DNA from: Thermoguttaceae bacterium
GTDB lineage: Bacteria > Planctomycetota > Planctomycetia > Pirellulales > Thermoguttaceae
Assembly (NCBI GenBank): GCA_017557195.1
Contig: JAFZAL010000093.1
Span: forward strand, 1-33,674
Length of the DNA: 33,674 bases
Direction of reading: 5' to 3'
Below, piece by piece: positions 23,570 through 33,662 of this stretch; positions within the stretch are counted from its first letter, which is position 1; the number at the start of each line of letters is the position of its first letter. Below the pieces are notes generated by a model that was not told the DNA's origin, made no database searches, and saw only the letters and a program-made list of their open reading frames with translations. The position numbers and the translations under genes are program-made.

Positions 23570-24444
23570 TGTAATGAACTTATAAATTTTGTAATAGTTT
23601 CTATTTTTTGTCTCAATCCGAGATTGCAAAGCAAAGCATCAATAGCTTGCTGTTTGGAATATTTTTTAATTATATCGATCTGACTATTCCAGTATTGAAT
23701 CTCTAATTTGCCGCGTCTTTTCAGATGATCCTTAATCGATAATAAAAAATCGTTGAAATCATTCAAGTGAAATTGATTAAAAATTTCTTTTAGTGTATCA
23801 TATTGCGTTGGTAAGAAACATTGCTTTGAATTTGAAATGCTTGTATTACTTGCTATCTCATCACTGATATTCCATATGGAAGCTAATGAAAAATCGGACG
23901 ATTCTTCAATAGAGTTTTGTAACAAATAGGACATATATTCCCAAGATAATAAACAAACATTATTTTCAAGAGCTTGAGTAAAAATTTGTGAAATCGAACG
24001 AGGATATTGATAATAAGGACATACAAGGACAGCGTAATTATCATCGCCCCGCCATTTAGCTAATGATGAAACTTTAAAATCTTTCTGATTCTTTGCAGTT
24101 CTACTCAAACGAAATGTTTTCGAGTCTGCCACCAATGAATAATTGTGGAATCGGCTTTTTGCAGTAACGTCTGCGCTATCTCCACGAGTATTAATTATAA
24201 CAGATTTCATGCCAAGACCTTGAAAAACTCTTGACAATAACATTTCAGAAACTTTTGTATAAAGTTTTTCTTCTGTAGAATCAATTGCAATATCTTCTGG
24301 AATAGCGCCTATATCCAAAATAATTGAAGCGCATTGCAAATTAGTAAGAGCCAATATATCTTCTGATAATTCAGCTTGCGCTTCATCAAAAGATGAATTG
24401 TACGATAATTCTTTAATGTGTAATCTTAATTCTTCGTAATTCAT
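23566..24444 (-). CDS. hindIIIR: HindIII-like type II restriction endonuclease
   Basis: A 292-aa homologue of HindIII (300 aa), recognised from memory of that sequence. The stretch FRLSRTAKNQKDFKV (111-125) appears identical, and neighbouring blocks (GAIPE, STEEKLY, YNxxLVADxKxF, YAVL..P..QYP) are conserved. The PD-(D/E)xK active site corresponds to D92 and D107-S-K109. Predicted site AAGCTT, from homology only. The start ATG has AAGGTGG nine bases upstream and follows a consensus promoter. The gene is upstream of its methyltransferase with an ATGA overlap. No controller (C) protein gene is present, so expression must be balanced another way. AT-rich composition suggests horizontal transfer. 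Confidence 0.92.
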   Translation of the reverse strand: MNYEELRLHIKELSYNSSFDEAQAELSEDILALTNLQCASIILDIGAIPEDIAIDSTEEKLYTKVSEMLLSRVFQGLGMKSVIINTRGDSADVTAKSRFHNYSLVADSKTFRLSRTAKNQKDFKVSSLAKWRGDDNYAVLVCPYYQYPRSISQIFTQALENNVCLLSWEYMSYLLQNSIEESSDFSLASIWNISDEIASNTSISNSKQCFLPTQYDTLKEIFNQFHLNDFNDFLLSIKDHLKRRGKLEIQYWNSQIDIIKKYSKQQAIDALLCNLGLRQKIETITKFISSLQ

Positions 24445-24476
24445 AGTACCACCTTGTTTTTTTCTTCTTTTTGAGT

Positions 24477-24505
24477 ATTATAATATTCATTGTTTTTCCT
24501 GTCAA
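24477..24505 (-). promoter_or_regulatory. Perfect consensus promoter of the restriction-modification pair
   Basis: Minus strand TTGACA (24505-24500), exactly 17 bp, TATAAT (24482-24477). All 12 positions match the sigma-70 consensus. Start of transcription expected near 24470, giving a leader of about 25 bases with AAGGTGG before the nuclease ATG at 24444. Confidence 0.85.
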
Positions 24506-24584
24506 GGAGAACTCAATAAAAAACATAATAGTTGTAAAAATAAAATAAAAAAACATAACGTGGGTTTTAATGAGTTAATTCATC

Positions 24585-24613
24585 TTGCACAACTTCCTGT
24601 TTTATGGTTTAAT
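24585..24613 (+). promoter_or_regulatory. Candidate pfkA promoter
   Basis: TTGCAC (24585-24590), 17 bp, TTTAAT (24608-24613). The leader of about 90 bases would contain a six-pair hairpin, GGACGA (24633-24638) with TCGTCC (24649-24654), and then a heptamer array. Confidence 0.5.
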
Positions 24614-24658
24614 AATCTTGAAATAATAAATAGGACGAACGCGCAAGGTCGTCCCAAA

Positions 24659-24689
24659 TTGATAATTGTAAATTGCTAATTTCTAATTC
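24659..24689. repeat. Heptanucleotide array in the pfkA leader (site G)
   Basis: Four units of the TTGNTAA type plus a partial one, with a strict 7-bp period, end seven bases before the AAGGAGA Shine-Dalgarno of pfkA. Here the array would be in the 5' untranslated region, unlike most other sites in the window, which follow stop codons. Confidence 0.65.
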
Positions 24690-24708
24690 AAATAAGGAGA
24701 ATCCTGCT

Positions 24709-25701
24709 ATGAGAATTGGCGTACTTTGTTCCGGCGGCGACGCGCCTGGTATGAACTGCTGTATTCGCGGCGTTGTTCGCAAGGCGGTCAGCGAAGGTCA
24801 TGAAGTTATTGGCATTATGCACGGCTATCAGGGGCTTCTGGACGAAGAGTTTTATATCAATCGCGACGGCAAGGCAACCATGCCGATTCGTTCCGTATCC
24901 GGGCTGTCGTCTCGCGGGGGAACGATTTTGTACAGCAGCCGCTGTGACGCCTTCATGACGGACAAAGGGCGAAAGAAGGCGGCGAAAAATCTGAAAAAGC
25001 ATAAGATCGACGCCCTGATTACTATCGGGGGGAACGGAACGCTGCGCGGCGCGCTGGATTTCTCCAAGGTTTGGAATGGACAGATAATCGGTTGCCCTGC
25101 CACGATTGACAACGACCTCAAAGGCACCGACATCACCATCGGGTTCGACACAGCCGTTGACACCGCCGTTGAAGCGCTGGATAAACTTCGCGACACCGCC
25201 ACCAGCCACGAACGCATGTTCTATGTGGAAGTTATGGGCCGCGAAAGCGGATACCTGGCGTTGTGCGCCGCCATTGCCGCCGGCGCGGAAATCGTCTGCA
25301 TTCCAGAACTTATCGACTCCTACGAGGCGATTTACAAGCGTCTTATGGTGCTCAAACGACGCAAGAAAGACTCCATTCTGGCGGTTGTCGCTGAAGGAGA
25401 CGAACTCGGCGGAGCGATTGACATCCAAAAAGGCGTCAGAGCTATCGGTCCGGAACCGTTCCCGTCTCGAGTTGTTATTCTCGGGCACATCATCCGCGGC
25501 GGAATTCCCTGTTACGGCGACCGGCTTTTTGGCGCTTCGATGGGCGTTGGCGCGGTAGAAGCCCTCCTGGCGGGAGAAACCGGCAAGATGATAGGCATCG
25601 TTCATGGCGAACGCGTCCTGACGCCGTTTGAAGACGTTATTTGCGACCGCAAAGAAATTAAACGAAACCTGCTCGACCTGCTCGAAACGATGAGCAAATA
25701 A
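24709..25701 (+). CDS. pfkA: 6-phosphofructokinase
   Basis: Phosphorylates fructose-6-phosphate in glycolysis. 330 aa from the ATG at 24709, which has AAGGAGA at ideal spacing; an upstream TTG in frame lacks a ribosome site. The nucleotide-binding GGDAPGMN (9-16), GGNGT (107-111) and PATIDNDLKGTD (130-141, catalytic base D134) motifs are clear, as is the MGRESGYLA substrate loop. In the E. coli numbering the GGDGS motif is changed: its Mg-binding Asp is Asn (N109) and the Gly of PGTIDND is Ala (A131). The Gly that marks ATP-dependent enzymes (G110) is kept, which favours ATP over pyrophosphate, but these changes leave the phosphoryl donor open. A heptamer hairpin array follows the stop. Confidence 0.92.
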   Translation: MRIGVLCSGGDAPGMNCCIRGVVRKAVSEGHEVIGIMHGYQGLLDEEFYINRDGKATMPIRSVSGLSSRGGTILYSSRCDAFMTDKGRKKAAKNLKKHKIDALITIGGNGTLRGALDFSKVWNGQIIGCPATIDNDLKGTDITIGFDTAVDTAVEALDKLRDTATSHERMFYVEVMGRESGYLALCAAIAAGAEIVCIPELIDSYEAIYKRLMVLKRRKKDSILAVVAEGDELGGAIDIQKGVRAIGPEPFPSRVVILGHIIRGGIPCYGDRLFGASMGVGAVEALLAGETGKMIGIVHGERVLTPFEDVICDRKEIKRNLLDLLETMSK

Positions 25702-25816
25702 AGCCGCTAGCTGTTAGCTGCTAGCTATTAGCTTTGGAACTATCAACCTTAAGTTGTTAGATAAAGCCAGAAGCATCACCCCAAAGCTAGAGGCTAGCAG
25801 CTAGAAGCTAAAAGCT
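25702..25816. repeat. Heptanucleotide arrays in inverted orientation (site D)
   Basis: Bases 25702-25736 are five units of the AGCTNNT type beginning at the base after the pfkA stop codon. Bases 25782-25816 are five units of the AGNAGCT type. The two arms are reverse complements over about 30 bp with a few mismatches and could form a long hairpin around a 45-base loop. The second arm ends eight bases before the next start codon. The many AGCT palindromes also allow alternative pairings. Confidence 0.8.
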
Positions 25817-25824
25817 CCCTACAC

Positions 25825-26376
25825 ATGTCCAAGTCCAGAATTCCATTGCCGACGTATCTTTGGCCGGGTTTGCCGCAGCTGACGCAGCGGGGAACCTGGA
25901 CGGCTCTGTTTTGGGCTTTGGCGACGGCGTTTCTGGCTGACGGCGTTATTATTACCCGATACATCTGGCCGGAAACGTTCGACGTCGTTTGGGACAACGT
26001 CATTTTGGGCTGCTTTTTGGGCGTGTACATAGTCGGCTGTACCGTATCTTATTTTATTGAAAAGTCGCGCAACGCGTCCAGTCAAACGTCTAACGAGGAC
26101 CTCTTTCCAGAAGCTCAAAAACGCTATCTGGAAGGACGATACTTTGAAGCGGAGCAAGATCTTGTTCAACTGCTTAACAAAACCCCGGAAGACATTCCCG
26201 CCAGGCTGCTGCTTATTGATTTGCTCGTTGTCAATCGACGTTTGGAAGAAGCCGTTAAAGCGCTCAAAGAGACGATTGATTTTTCTGAAGCTCAGCAGTG
26301 GAAATGGGAGCTTATTGCCGTCAACGAACATATCAAACAAGTTCGGCAAGATTTGGCAGAGCATGGCGTTATGTGA
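25825..26376 (+). CDS. Two-helix membrane protein with a TPR-like C-terminus
   Basis: A 183-aa protein not recognised as a named family. Two membrane helices (about residues 24-45 and 57-77) are followed by a soluble domain (94-180) with two or three TPR-like units (AQKRYLEGRYFEAEQDLVQLL and PARLLLIDLLVVNRRLEEAVKAL). The TPR part would face the cytoplasm if the N-terminus is inside. It may act as a scaffold or docking protein. It has no clear Shine-Dalgarno; the preceding bases are the end of the heptamer array. An intrinsic-terminator-like hairpin follows. Confidence 0.7.
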   Translation: MSKSRIPLPTYLWPGLPQLTQRGTWTALFWALATAFLADGVIITRYIWPETFDVVWDNVILGCFLGVYIVGCTVSYFIEKSRNASSQTSNEDLFPEAQKRYLEGRYFEAEQDLVQLLNKTPEDIPARLLLIDLLVVNRRLEEAVKALKETIDFSEAQQWKWELIAVNEHIKQVRQDLAEHGVM

Positions 26377-26425
26377 GTCGCTTGCGCCCCTGACCGTTTC
26401 TTTTGCATCTTAAGGCGTTCTGTTA

Positions 26426-26450
26426 CCGGATGAATCCGGGATTGTTTTTT
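26426..26450 (+). terminator. Likely intrinsic terminator after the TPR-like gene
   Basis: CCGGA and TCCGG pair around a TGAA tetraloop, followed three to ten bases later by a run of six T. The stem is short (five pairs), so strength is uncertain. Confidence 0.5.
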
Positions 26451-26577
26451 GATTTCTCGAACAGGCATTTCCTCTTATTCGTATTATAACAAAAAGGGGT
26501 TGATGTTTTATACATATTTCACTGTTAGAGTAGAAAAATATGTAAGATTTGGATGTTAAACTTTTTTTCTCCCCCCC

Positions 26578-26605
26578 TTTGTAATTGCTGTTCGTATATT
26601 ATAAT
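26578..26605 (+). promoter_or_regulatory. Candidate clpC promoter
   Basis: TTTGTA (26578-26583), 16-bp spacer, TATAAT (26600-26605). A second TATAAT lies at 26612. No CtsR- or HrcA-type operator (CIRCE inverted repeat) was noticed upstream. Confidence 0.35.
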
Positions 26606-26668
26606 AGACGGTATAATTAAATAGATAGCAATTTTAAGTGGCATTCCTGTATTAGGAGACAATTATAG

Positions 26669-29248
<2,580 letters not shown>

Positions 29249-29261
29249 CCGTATCGGCTGT

Positions 29262-29355
29262 ATTAAAACCGTCGCCTGCGTCACACAAGTCAGAGAACCA
29301 TTTTTCAGACTTGTCAAACTCAGGCGGCGCCAATCTTGTAACAACACCGTTTTAA
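29262..29355. other. Nested stem-loops between clpC and purD
   Basis: Three arm pairs are nested in order: TTAAAAC (29262-29268) with GTTTTAA (29349-29355), CGCCTG (29273-29278) with CAGGCG (29321-29326), and ACAAGTC (29285-29291) with GACTTGT (29308-29314). They suggest one branched or interrupted hairpin of about 95 bases. It could be the clpC terminator region or a purD leader element; there is no strong T-run. Confidence 0.5.
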
Positions 29356-29395
29356 TGTCACATATTTAAAGAAACTTATTTAAGGAGCGTCTGCA

Positions 29396-30676
29396 TTGAT
29401 AAACGTCATGATAATCGGCAGCGGCGGCCGTGAACACGCCCTGGCATGGAAATTTTCTCAAAGCCCTCGAGTTAAACGCGTTTTTGTGGCGCCCGGCAAC
29501 GCTGGAACTGGCATTGACGCAGAAAACGTCCCGCTTAAAGCCCTCGATTTTCCCGCTATTGTTCGTTTCTGCAAACAAAACAGCGTCGACACCGTTGTTG
29601 TTGGCCCGGAAGTTCCACTTTGCGCCGGAATTACCGATTTCCTGACAGAGCAGGGGCTTCGCGTCTTCGGTCCAAATAAAGTCGCCGCTCAAATGGAAGG
29701 CTCAAAGCTGTTCTGCAAAAAGATTTTGCGCGACGGTAACGTTCCCACCGCAGACTTCCAGGCGTTTACAGACGCCCAGACTGCTATCAACTATCTTCTC
29801 GGCAGAGAAGCGGACGCGCCATGCGTCGTTAAGGCGGACGGTTTGGCGGCTGGCAAGGGCGTAATCGTCTGCAAAGACCGTCAGGAAGCGCTGGAAGCGG
29901 TTAAGGAAATCGCGTCTGACAAAAAATTCGGCGACGCCGGCAACTCCTTCTTTATTGAAGACCTGCTCGAAGGCGAAGAGGCGAGCGTCCTGGCAATTAC
30001 AGACGGCAAAACGCTGGCGGTTCTGCCTCCGGCTCAAGACCACAAACGCGCCTACGACAACGACGAAGGTCCCAACACCGGAGGAATGGGCGCTTACTCC
30101 CCCGCTCCGCTTGTCACGCCGGAAGTCATGCAGACGGTTATCTCCAAAATCCTCGTTCCGACGCTGCACTCGCTGCACAAAAACGACGTCGATTTCAAAG
30201 GCGTTCTCTACGCCGGCTTGATGATTAAAAACGGTCAGCCCAAGGTTCTGGAATACAACGTCCGATTCGGCGACCCGGAATGTCAGCCGCTCATGATGCG
30301 TCTCAAGACGGACATCTCCCTCATCGTAGACGCCGTTGCCGAACAGCGTCTGGACGAAATCGACCTCGAATGGGACGAACGCCCTGCCTGCACCGTCGTC
30401 ATGGCGTCACAGGGCTATCCCGGCGACTACAAAAAGGGATTCATTATTCGCGGTCTGGAAGACGCGGCGAAACTGCCCAACGTCAAGGTTTTTCATTCCG
30501 GAACGGCTCTCAACTCGGCGGCGCAGGTCGTTTCCGCCGGCGGACGCTGCTTGACTGTAACGGCTCTGGGCGACACTCTGGCAGACGCCAAATACAACGC
30601 CTACGAAGCCGTCAAGCTCATTCGCTGGGACGGCGCCTGGTGCCGAAAAGACATCGCTGACAAAGGAATTCGTTAG
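29396..30676 (+). CDS. purD: Phosphoribosylamine-glycine ligase (GAR synthetase)
   Basis: Catalyses the second step of purine biosynthesis, joining glycine to phosphoribosylamine with ATP. The 426-aa length is typical. The N-terminal VMIIGSGGREHALAW motif and APGNAGT are diagnostic, followed by the ATP-grasp domain (CVVKADGLAAGKGVIVC, then PNTGGMGAYSPAP, then YNVRFGDPECQ). I accept the TTG start at 29396 because AAGGAG lies eight bases before it, whereas the in-frame ATG at 29408 would be too far from that site. No other pur genes are close. Confidence 0.97.
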   Translation: MINVMIIGSGGREHALAWKFSQSPRVKRVFVAPGNAGTGIDAENVPLKALDFPAIVRFCKQNSVDTVVVGPEVPLCAGITDFLTEQGLRVFGPNKVAAQMEGSKLFCKKILRDGNVPTADFQAFTDAQTAINYLLGREADAPCVVKADGLAAGKGVIVCKDRQEALEAVKEIASDKKFGDAGNSFFIEDLLEGEEASVLAITDGKTLAVLPPAQDHKRAYDNDEGPNTGGMGAYSPAPLVTPEVMQTVISKILVPTLHSLHKNDVDFKGVLYAGLMIKNGQPKVLEYNVRFGDPECQPLMMRLKTDISLIVDAVAEQRLDEIDLEWDERPACTVVMASQGYPGDYKKGFIIRGLEDAAKLPNVKVFHSGTALNSAAQVVSAGGRCLTVTALGDTLADAKYNAYEAVKLIRWDGAWCRKDIADKGIR

Positions 30677-30797
30677 GCGAGCCGGGGTGCGTAAGCCCCC
30701 GGAAAAACCGCGTTAGCGGTCCCGGGGAATGCGGCGGCTTGACGCCGCCGTAACCAAAGACTAGTGCACGCACTGCGCCGAAGCCGAAAATCTTACC

Positions 30798-30926
30798 GGG
30801 TCGCGGACGAAGTCCGCCGAAGAAAAAATCGATAACCTTCGTCCTACGCGAAACGTTCGACGAAACCGAAATTTTAATTTACGAATAGACAAAAAAGATT
30901 AGGGTTGCGGACTTCGTCCGCGACCC
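30798..30926. repeat. Perfect 20-bp inverted repeat with palindromic arms
   Basis: Bases 30798-30817 and 30907-30926 are exact reverse complements over 20 bp. Each arm is itself nearly self-complementary (GCGGAC-GAA-GTCCGC). They enclose 89 bp of AT-rich sequence without an ORF. The size and structure resemble a small non-autonomous repeat or a REP-type pair; no target-site duplication was established. Confidence 0.7.
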
Positions 30927-31024
30927 AGAACGGTTTCTGGCTGCGAAAGAGGATTTCAGCAGGTCTTTGGTTAAGACAGGGGCAAGCGGCTCAGCATTCT
31001 CCAAAAAATTCCGCTTCTCCCCCC

Positions 31025-31052
31025 TTTACAAACTCTAAGAATATATTATATT
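31025..31052 (+). promoter_or_regulatory. Candidate rpsD promoter
   Basis: TTTACA (31025-31030), 16 bp, TATATT (31047-31052), giving a leader of about 115 bases before the rpsD start codon. Confidence 0.4.
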
Positions 31053-31173
31053 ATATCAACTTATATTTGATTCCGCGTCGGAATCCGATCGCCAGCCCAG
31101 TTGAAATTGACGTTTCAAGGTCGGCTGAGCGACGTCATAACCCAATACACTACCTAAATTTAAGGAGATTTCC

Positions 31174-31785
31174 ATGGCCCGTTACAATGGTCCCAAGGCG
31201 CGTATTAACCGTCGATTGAACGCTCAGATTTTTGAAAGCAGCGGCGCAGTAAAAGCATTTGGCCGCCGTCCCCAGGCTCCCGGCATGGCTCGTCCTCGCG
31301 GACGCAAGTCTGTTTACGGTCAGTCTTTGGCAGAAAAACAAAAGATTAAGTACTTCTACGGATTGGGCGAACGCCAGATTCGTAAATTCTTCGACAAGGC
31401 AAAGCGCCAGAAGGGCAATACGGGTGAAAACCTCCTTATCCTCTGCGAACGCCGTTTTGACAACGTCGTCCGCCGCGCGGGCTTAACCCGCACTCGTCCG
31501 CAGGCTCGTCAGGGCATCGGACACGGACACTTCTCCATCAACGGCCGCAAAAACGACATTGCCTCCACGCTGCTTCGTCCCGGCGACGTCATTACCATTC
31601 ACGGCAACGAAAAGATTCAGGAAATGTACAAGCAGCTCCTGACCGACAACGGCGCCAACAACAGCGTTTCCTGGTTCTCCGTTGATCCCGCCAACCTGTC
31701 CATCACGGTTCTGTCCTACCCGACCTACGAAGAAGTCGCTCTCCCGGTCGAAATCGAGATGGTTATCGAATTGATGAACCGTTAA
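31174..31785 (+). CDS. rpsD: 30S ribosomal protein S4
   Basis: A primary 16S rRNA-binding protein of the small subunit, 203 aa as expected. The conserved S4 domain core is visible around LLILCERRFDNVVRRAGL and RPQARQGIGHGHFSINGRK, and the C-terminus LPVEIEMVIELMNR is typical. The N-terminal region lacks the four-Cys zinc site, so this is the zinc-free (C-minus) form. TAAGGAG gives a good ribosome site. It stands alone, not in the usual rpsM-rpsK-rpsD-rpoA order. A strong terminator follows directly. Confidence 0.97.
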   Translation: MARYNGPKARINRRLNAQIFESSGAVKAFGRRPQAPGMARPRGRKSVYGQSLAEKQKIKYFYGLGERQIRKFFDKAKRQKGNTGENLLILCERRFDNVVRRAGLTRTRPQARQGIGHGHFSINGRKNDIASTLLRPGDVITIHGNEKIQEMYKQLLTDNGANNSVSWFSVDPANLSITVLSYPTYEEVALPVEIEMVIELMNR

Positions 31786-31805
31786 TCTTAACGGTGTAAG
31801 AGTTC

Positions 31806-31864
31806 AAACAGAGACGATAAATTTTCAATGTTTTCAGCATTGAGTTTATCGTCTCTGTTTTTTT
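31806..31864 (+). terminator. Intrinsic terminator of rpsD
   Basis: A perfect 16-bp stem, AAACAGAGACGATAAA (31806-31821) with its complement at 31845-31860, and an inner CAATG..CATTG stem in the loop, ends in a run of seven T from 31858. It lies 20 bases past the rpsD stop and abuts the stop of the convergent gene. Confidence 0.92.
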
Positions 31865-32621
31865 ATAGAGTTTCTTCCAGCGTTTTGACAAGATGCTCTG
31901 CCAGGGTTTGCGCCGCTTGAACGGAGACGTTTTTGAGCTTGATTAAATCCAGCGCCCGGGACGGTTTTCTGAACAGAGCGCCCAGCGCCGCGCCCCACTG
32001 TTCCGGGCCGGGATTCTGGTTGAGAATGTTCTCGATGTCCGGGGGAAGCTCCTCTTTGGCGTCGTCGGTAATAATGCGAACGCAGCGCAGCTCGGCGCCG
32101 CACTCATTACAGATTTCTGCCACAGCGTCCGTTTCCATGTCGACCGCGTCCATGCCGTACTTTTCAAACAGCTCGGCTTTCTCGGACAGCTTCGCCACAA
32201 CGTGGTCAGAGGTGTACAAGCCCCACGGCTTTTTATTGTCTGACGAAGTCGCTACGTCAATAACATTGGTTGGCTGAAAACTCATCGGATAGAGCGGGTC
32301 GAGAATCTGAAACCGTTCCAGCTCCGGGTTGAGCGCGCCGGCGAACCCGACGGAATAGACAATTGACGGGTGCAGACGATTGAGAACGCGGCGAGTGGAC
32401 TTGGCGGCTTTATTCAGTCCTGCCCCGGTTTGAACGACCACAGCGCGCAAATTGCCCAAACGACCGAACGTCAGCTGACAGCAGTTCCAGTCCTCCTTAT
32501 GCGATTTCTTGAGCATGGCTTCCAGCGGCGCCGACTCGACGCTCAAGGCGTAAAGAAAAGCAACGTCCGTCTGCTCGTTGGGGTTATTTGCAGGAATTGG
32601 TTCTAATTCTGTGTTACTCAT
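31863..32621 (-). CDS. Nucleoside phosphorylase/nucleosidase superfamily protein
   Basis: A 252-aa member of the PNP/MTA-SAH nucleosidase fold. The nucleoside-binding motif is VDMETDAVAEICNECG followed by VRIITDDA (the Glu and Asp that bind ribose and base), and the N-terminal VQTGAGLNKAAKS and VYSVGFAGAL match phosphate- or ribose-contact strands. The family cleaves 5'-methylthioadenosine, S-adenosylhomocysteine or, in the hopanoid branch, adenosylhopane; which substrate applies here is not determined. No Shine-Dalgarno is present; a promoter is placed so that the message could be leaderless. It converges on rpsD. Confidence 0.82.
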   Translation of the reverse strand: MSNTELEPIPANNPNEQTDVAFLYALSVESAPLEAMLKKSHKEDWNCCQLTFGRLGNLRAVVVQTGAGLNKAAKSTRRVLNRLHPSIVYSVGFAGALNPELERFQILDPLYPMSFQPTNVIDVATSSDNKKPWGLYTSDHVVAKLSEKAELFEKYGMDAVDMETDAVAEICNECGAELRCVRIITDDAKEELPPDIENILNQNPGPEQWGAALGALFRKPSRALDLIKLKNVSVQAAQTLAEHLVKTLEETL

Positions 32622-32629
32622 AATAGATT

Positions 32630-32657
32630 ATTATACCCGATTTCAAATTATTTGCAA
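32630..32657 (-). promoter_or_regulatory. Candidate promoter of the nucleosidase-like gene (near-leaderless)
   Basis: Minus strand TTGCAA (32657-32652), 16 bp, TATAAT (32635-32630). The start codon A (32621) is nine bases past the -10 box, so transcription would begin at or just before it. Confidence 0.5.
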
Positions 32658-32683
32658 CGGAGATACAGACAAGATGTGGAGCC

Positions 32684-32763
32684 GGGGGCGCCCCCCGCCC
32701 GCGAGAGGGGAGGACGGGGCTGCGAGAGGGGCGAGAGGGGCTACGAGAGGGGGGAGCGCGGCA
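32684..32763. repeat. GC-rich palindrome and 21-bp tandem repeat (site F)
   Basis: GGGGGCGCCCCC (32684-32695) is a perfect 12-bp palindrome within a GAGCCGGGGG context. It is followed by three copies of a 21-bp unit beginning GCGAGAGGGG or ACGAGAGGGG at 32701, 32722 and 32743. Twenty-one is three times seven, so it may belong with the heptamer arrays. It lies between co-oriented genes, just downstream of tyrA. Confidence 0.7.
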
Positions 32764-32780
32764 AGCCGTCTCATGCCATA

Positions 32781-33662
32781 TCACATATCTTTTAACATCT
32801 CCTTTATCTCCATAACGCCGCGGCGGATGGATTGAGCGTTCTTGAGTAGTTGGGTCAGAGTTTCCCGGTCGTCGTTTTCTATCGCGTCCATGAGCATGCC
32901 GAGGTTGCGGACAAAGGCGTTTGCTTCGTCCAGAATGAAATCTTTGTTGGACAACAGCACGTCCGCCCAAACTGACGGCGAGCCGTTGGCAAGACGCATC
33001 ATGGATTCCAGCCCCGTCGACGCCATGAGCATCGCCAAGCCGTTGCCGGGATCGACGGTACTGGCGATAGCCGCCGAGACCATGTGCGGCAGATGGCTGA
33101 TTTGCGCCGCCGCTTCGTCGTGGGTTTCGGACTGAACCGTTTCGATTTTCGCGCCCAGCGATCGCCAGAATTTGGCGAGCGTTACAACGTCCTCCTCCGT
33201 TGTGTTGGTACAGGGCGTAATGACGGTAACGCAGTTGTCGAAAAGTCTGTCGTCGGCGTTTGCCGCGCCGGAAACCTCTTTGCCTGCCATCGGGTGCGAT
33301 CCCAAATAGCGGCAGCCGTTTTCCAGAGGAACGTCGTTAAAGAACGAAACGAGCGGGTCTTTGACGCTTCCCAGGTCGGTAATCAGAGCGGAGCGTTTGT
33401 TCGCCTTGGCGGCTTGCTGGATGTATTCCGTCATGAACCGCAGCGGCGTAGCCAGAACGATTAAATCTGCGTCCTGAACGCACGATTCCAGCGACGTCGC
33501 TGCCATCGAGATCGCCCGAACGCGTTCGGCGTCGCGCAGTTCCTTTTCGCTGACGTCCCAGCCGATAACGTAGTTCGCCGCGCCGCGGGTCAGAGCGGTT
33601 TTGCCGACCGACGCGCCCATGAGTCCAACGCCGATTATCGAGATTTGATTGAAGATTGCCAT
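32781..33662 (-). CDS. tyrA: Prephenate dehydrogenase (TyrA)
   Basis: Oxidatively decarboxylates prephenate (or arogenate) in tyrosine biosynthesis. A 293-aa single-domain enzyme with an N-terminal Rossmann IIGVGLMGAS loop (residues 9-18), an Asp at the end of the second strand (GWDVSEKE) that favours NAD, and the GSHPMAGKEVSG substrate motif. The helical dimerisation domain follows, with ISHLPHMVSAAIA. No ACT or chorismate-mutase domain is attached. The start at 33662 is 12 bases from the window edge, so upstream neighbours and any extension cannot be judged. A GC-rich repeat follows its stop. Confidence 0.92.
   Translation of the reverse strand: MAIFNQISIIGVGLMGASVGKTALTRGAANYVIGWDVSEKELRDAERVRAISMAATSLESCVQDADLIVLATPLRFMTEYIQQAAKANKRSALITDLGSVKDPLVSFFNDVPLENGCRYLGSHPMAGKEVSGAANADDRLFDNCVTVITPCTNTTEEDVVTLAKFWRSLGAKIETVQSETHDEAAAQISHLPHMVSAAIASTVDPGNGLAMLMASTGLESMMRLANGSPSVWADVLLSNKDFILDEANAFVRNLGMLMDAIENDDRETLTQLLKNAQSIRRGVMEIKEMLKDM

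Larger units (their letters stand above)
30677..31173. other. Intergenic region with serial stem-loops and a 20-bp inverted repeat
   Basis: No gene is supported in about 500 bp between purD and rpsD. Bases 30677-30750 hold three stem-loops in a row: CCGGGG..CCCCGG (30682-30702), ACCGC-GTTA-GCGGT (30707-30720) and CGGCGGC-TTGAC-GCCGCCG (30732-30750). A perfect 20-bp inverted repeat follows (30798-30817 with 30907-30926). ATTCCG-CGT-CGGAAT (about 31071-31085) lies in the presumed rpsD leader. The leader may be long enough to carry an autoregulatory S4-binding structure, but I cannot show one. Confidence 0.55.

Noticed and set aside
23570..23629. Longer methyltransferase N-terminus starting at 23629
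   Set aside because: It would overlap the nuclease gene by 64 bases and adds Lys/Tyr/Ile-rich sequence unlike the family. The ATGA-coupled start at 23569 is better.
24688..25605. 305-codon open frame antisense to pfkA
   Set aside because: It lies wholly inside a firmly identified gene, has an unnatural composition and no ribosome site.
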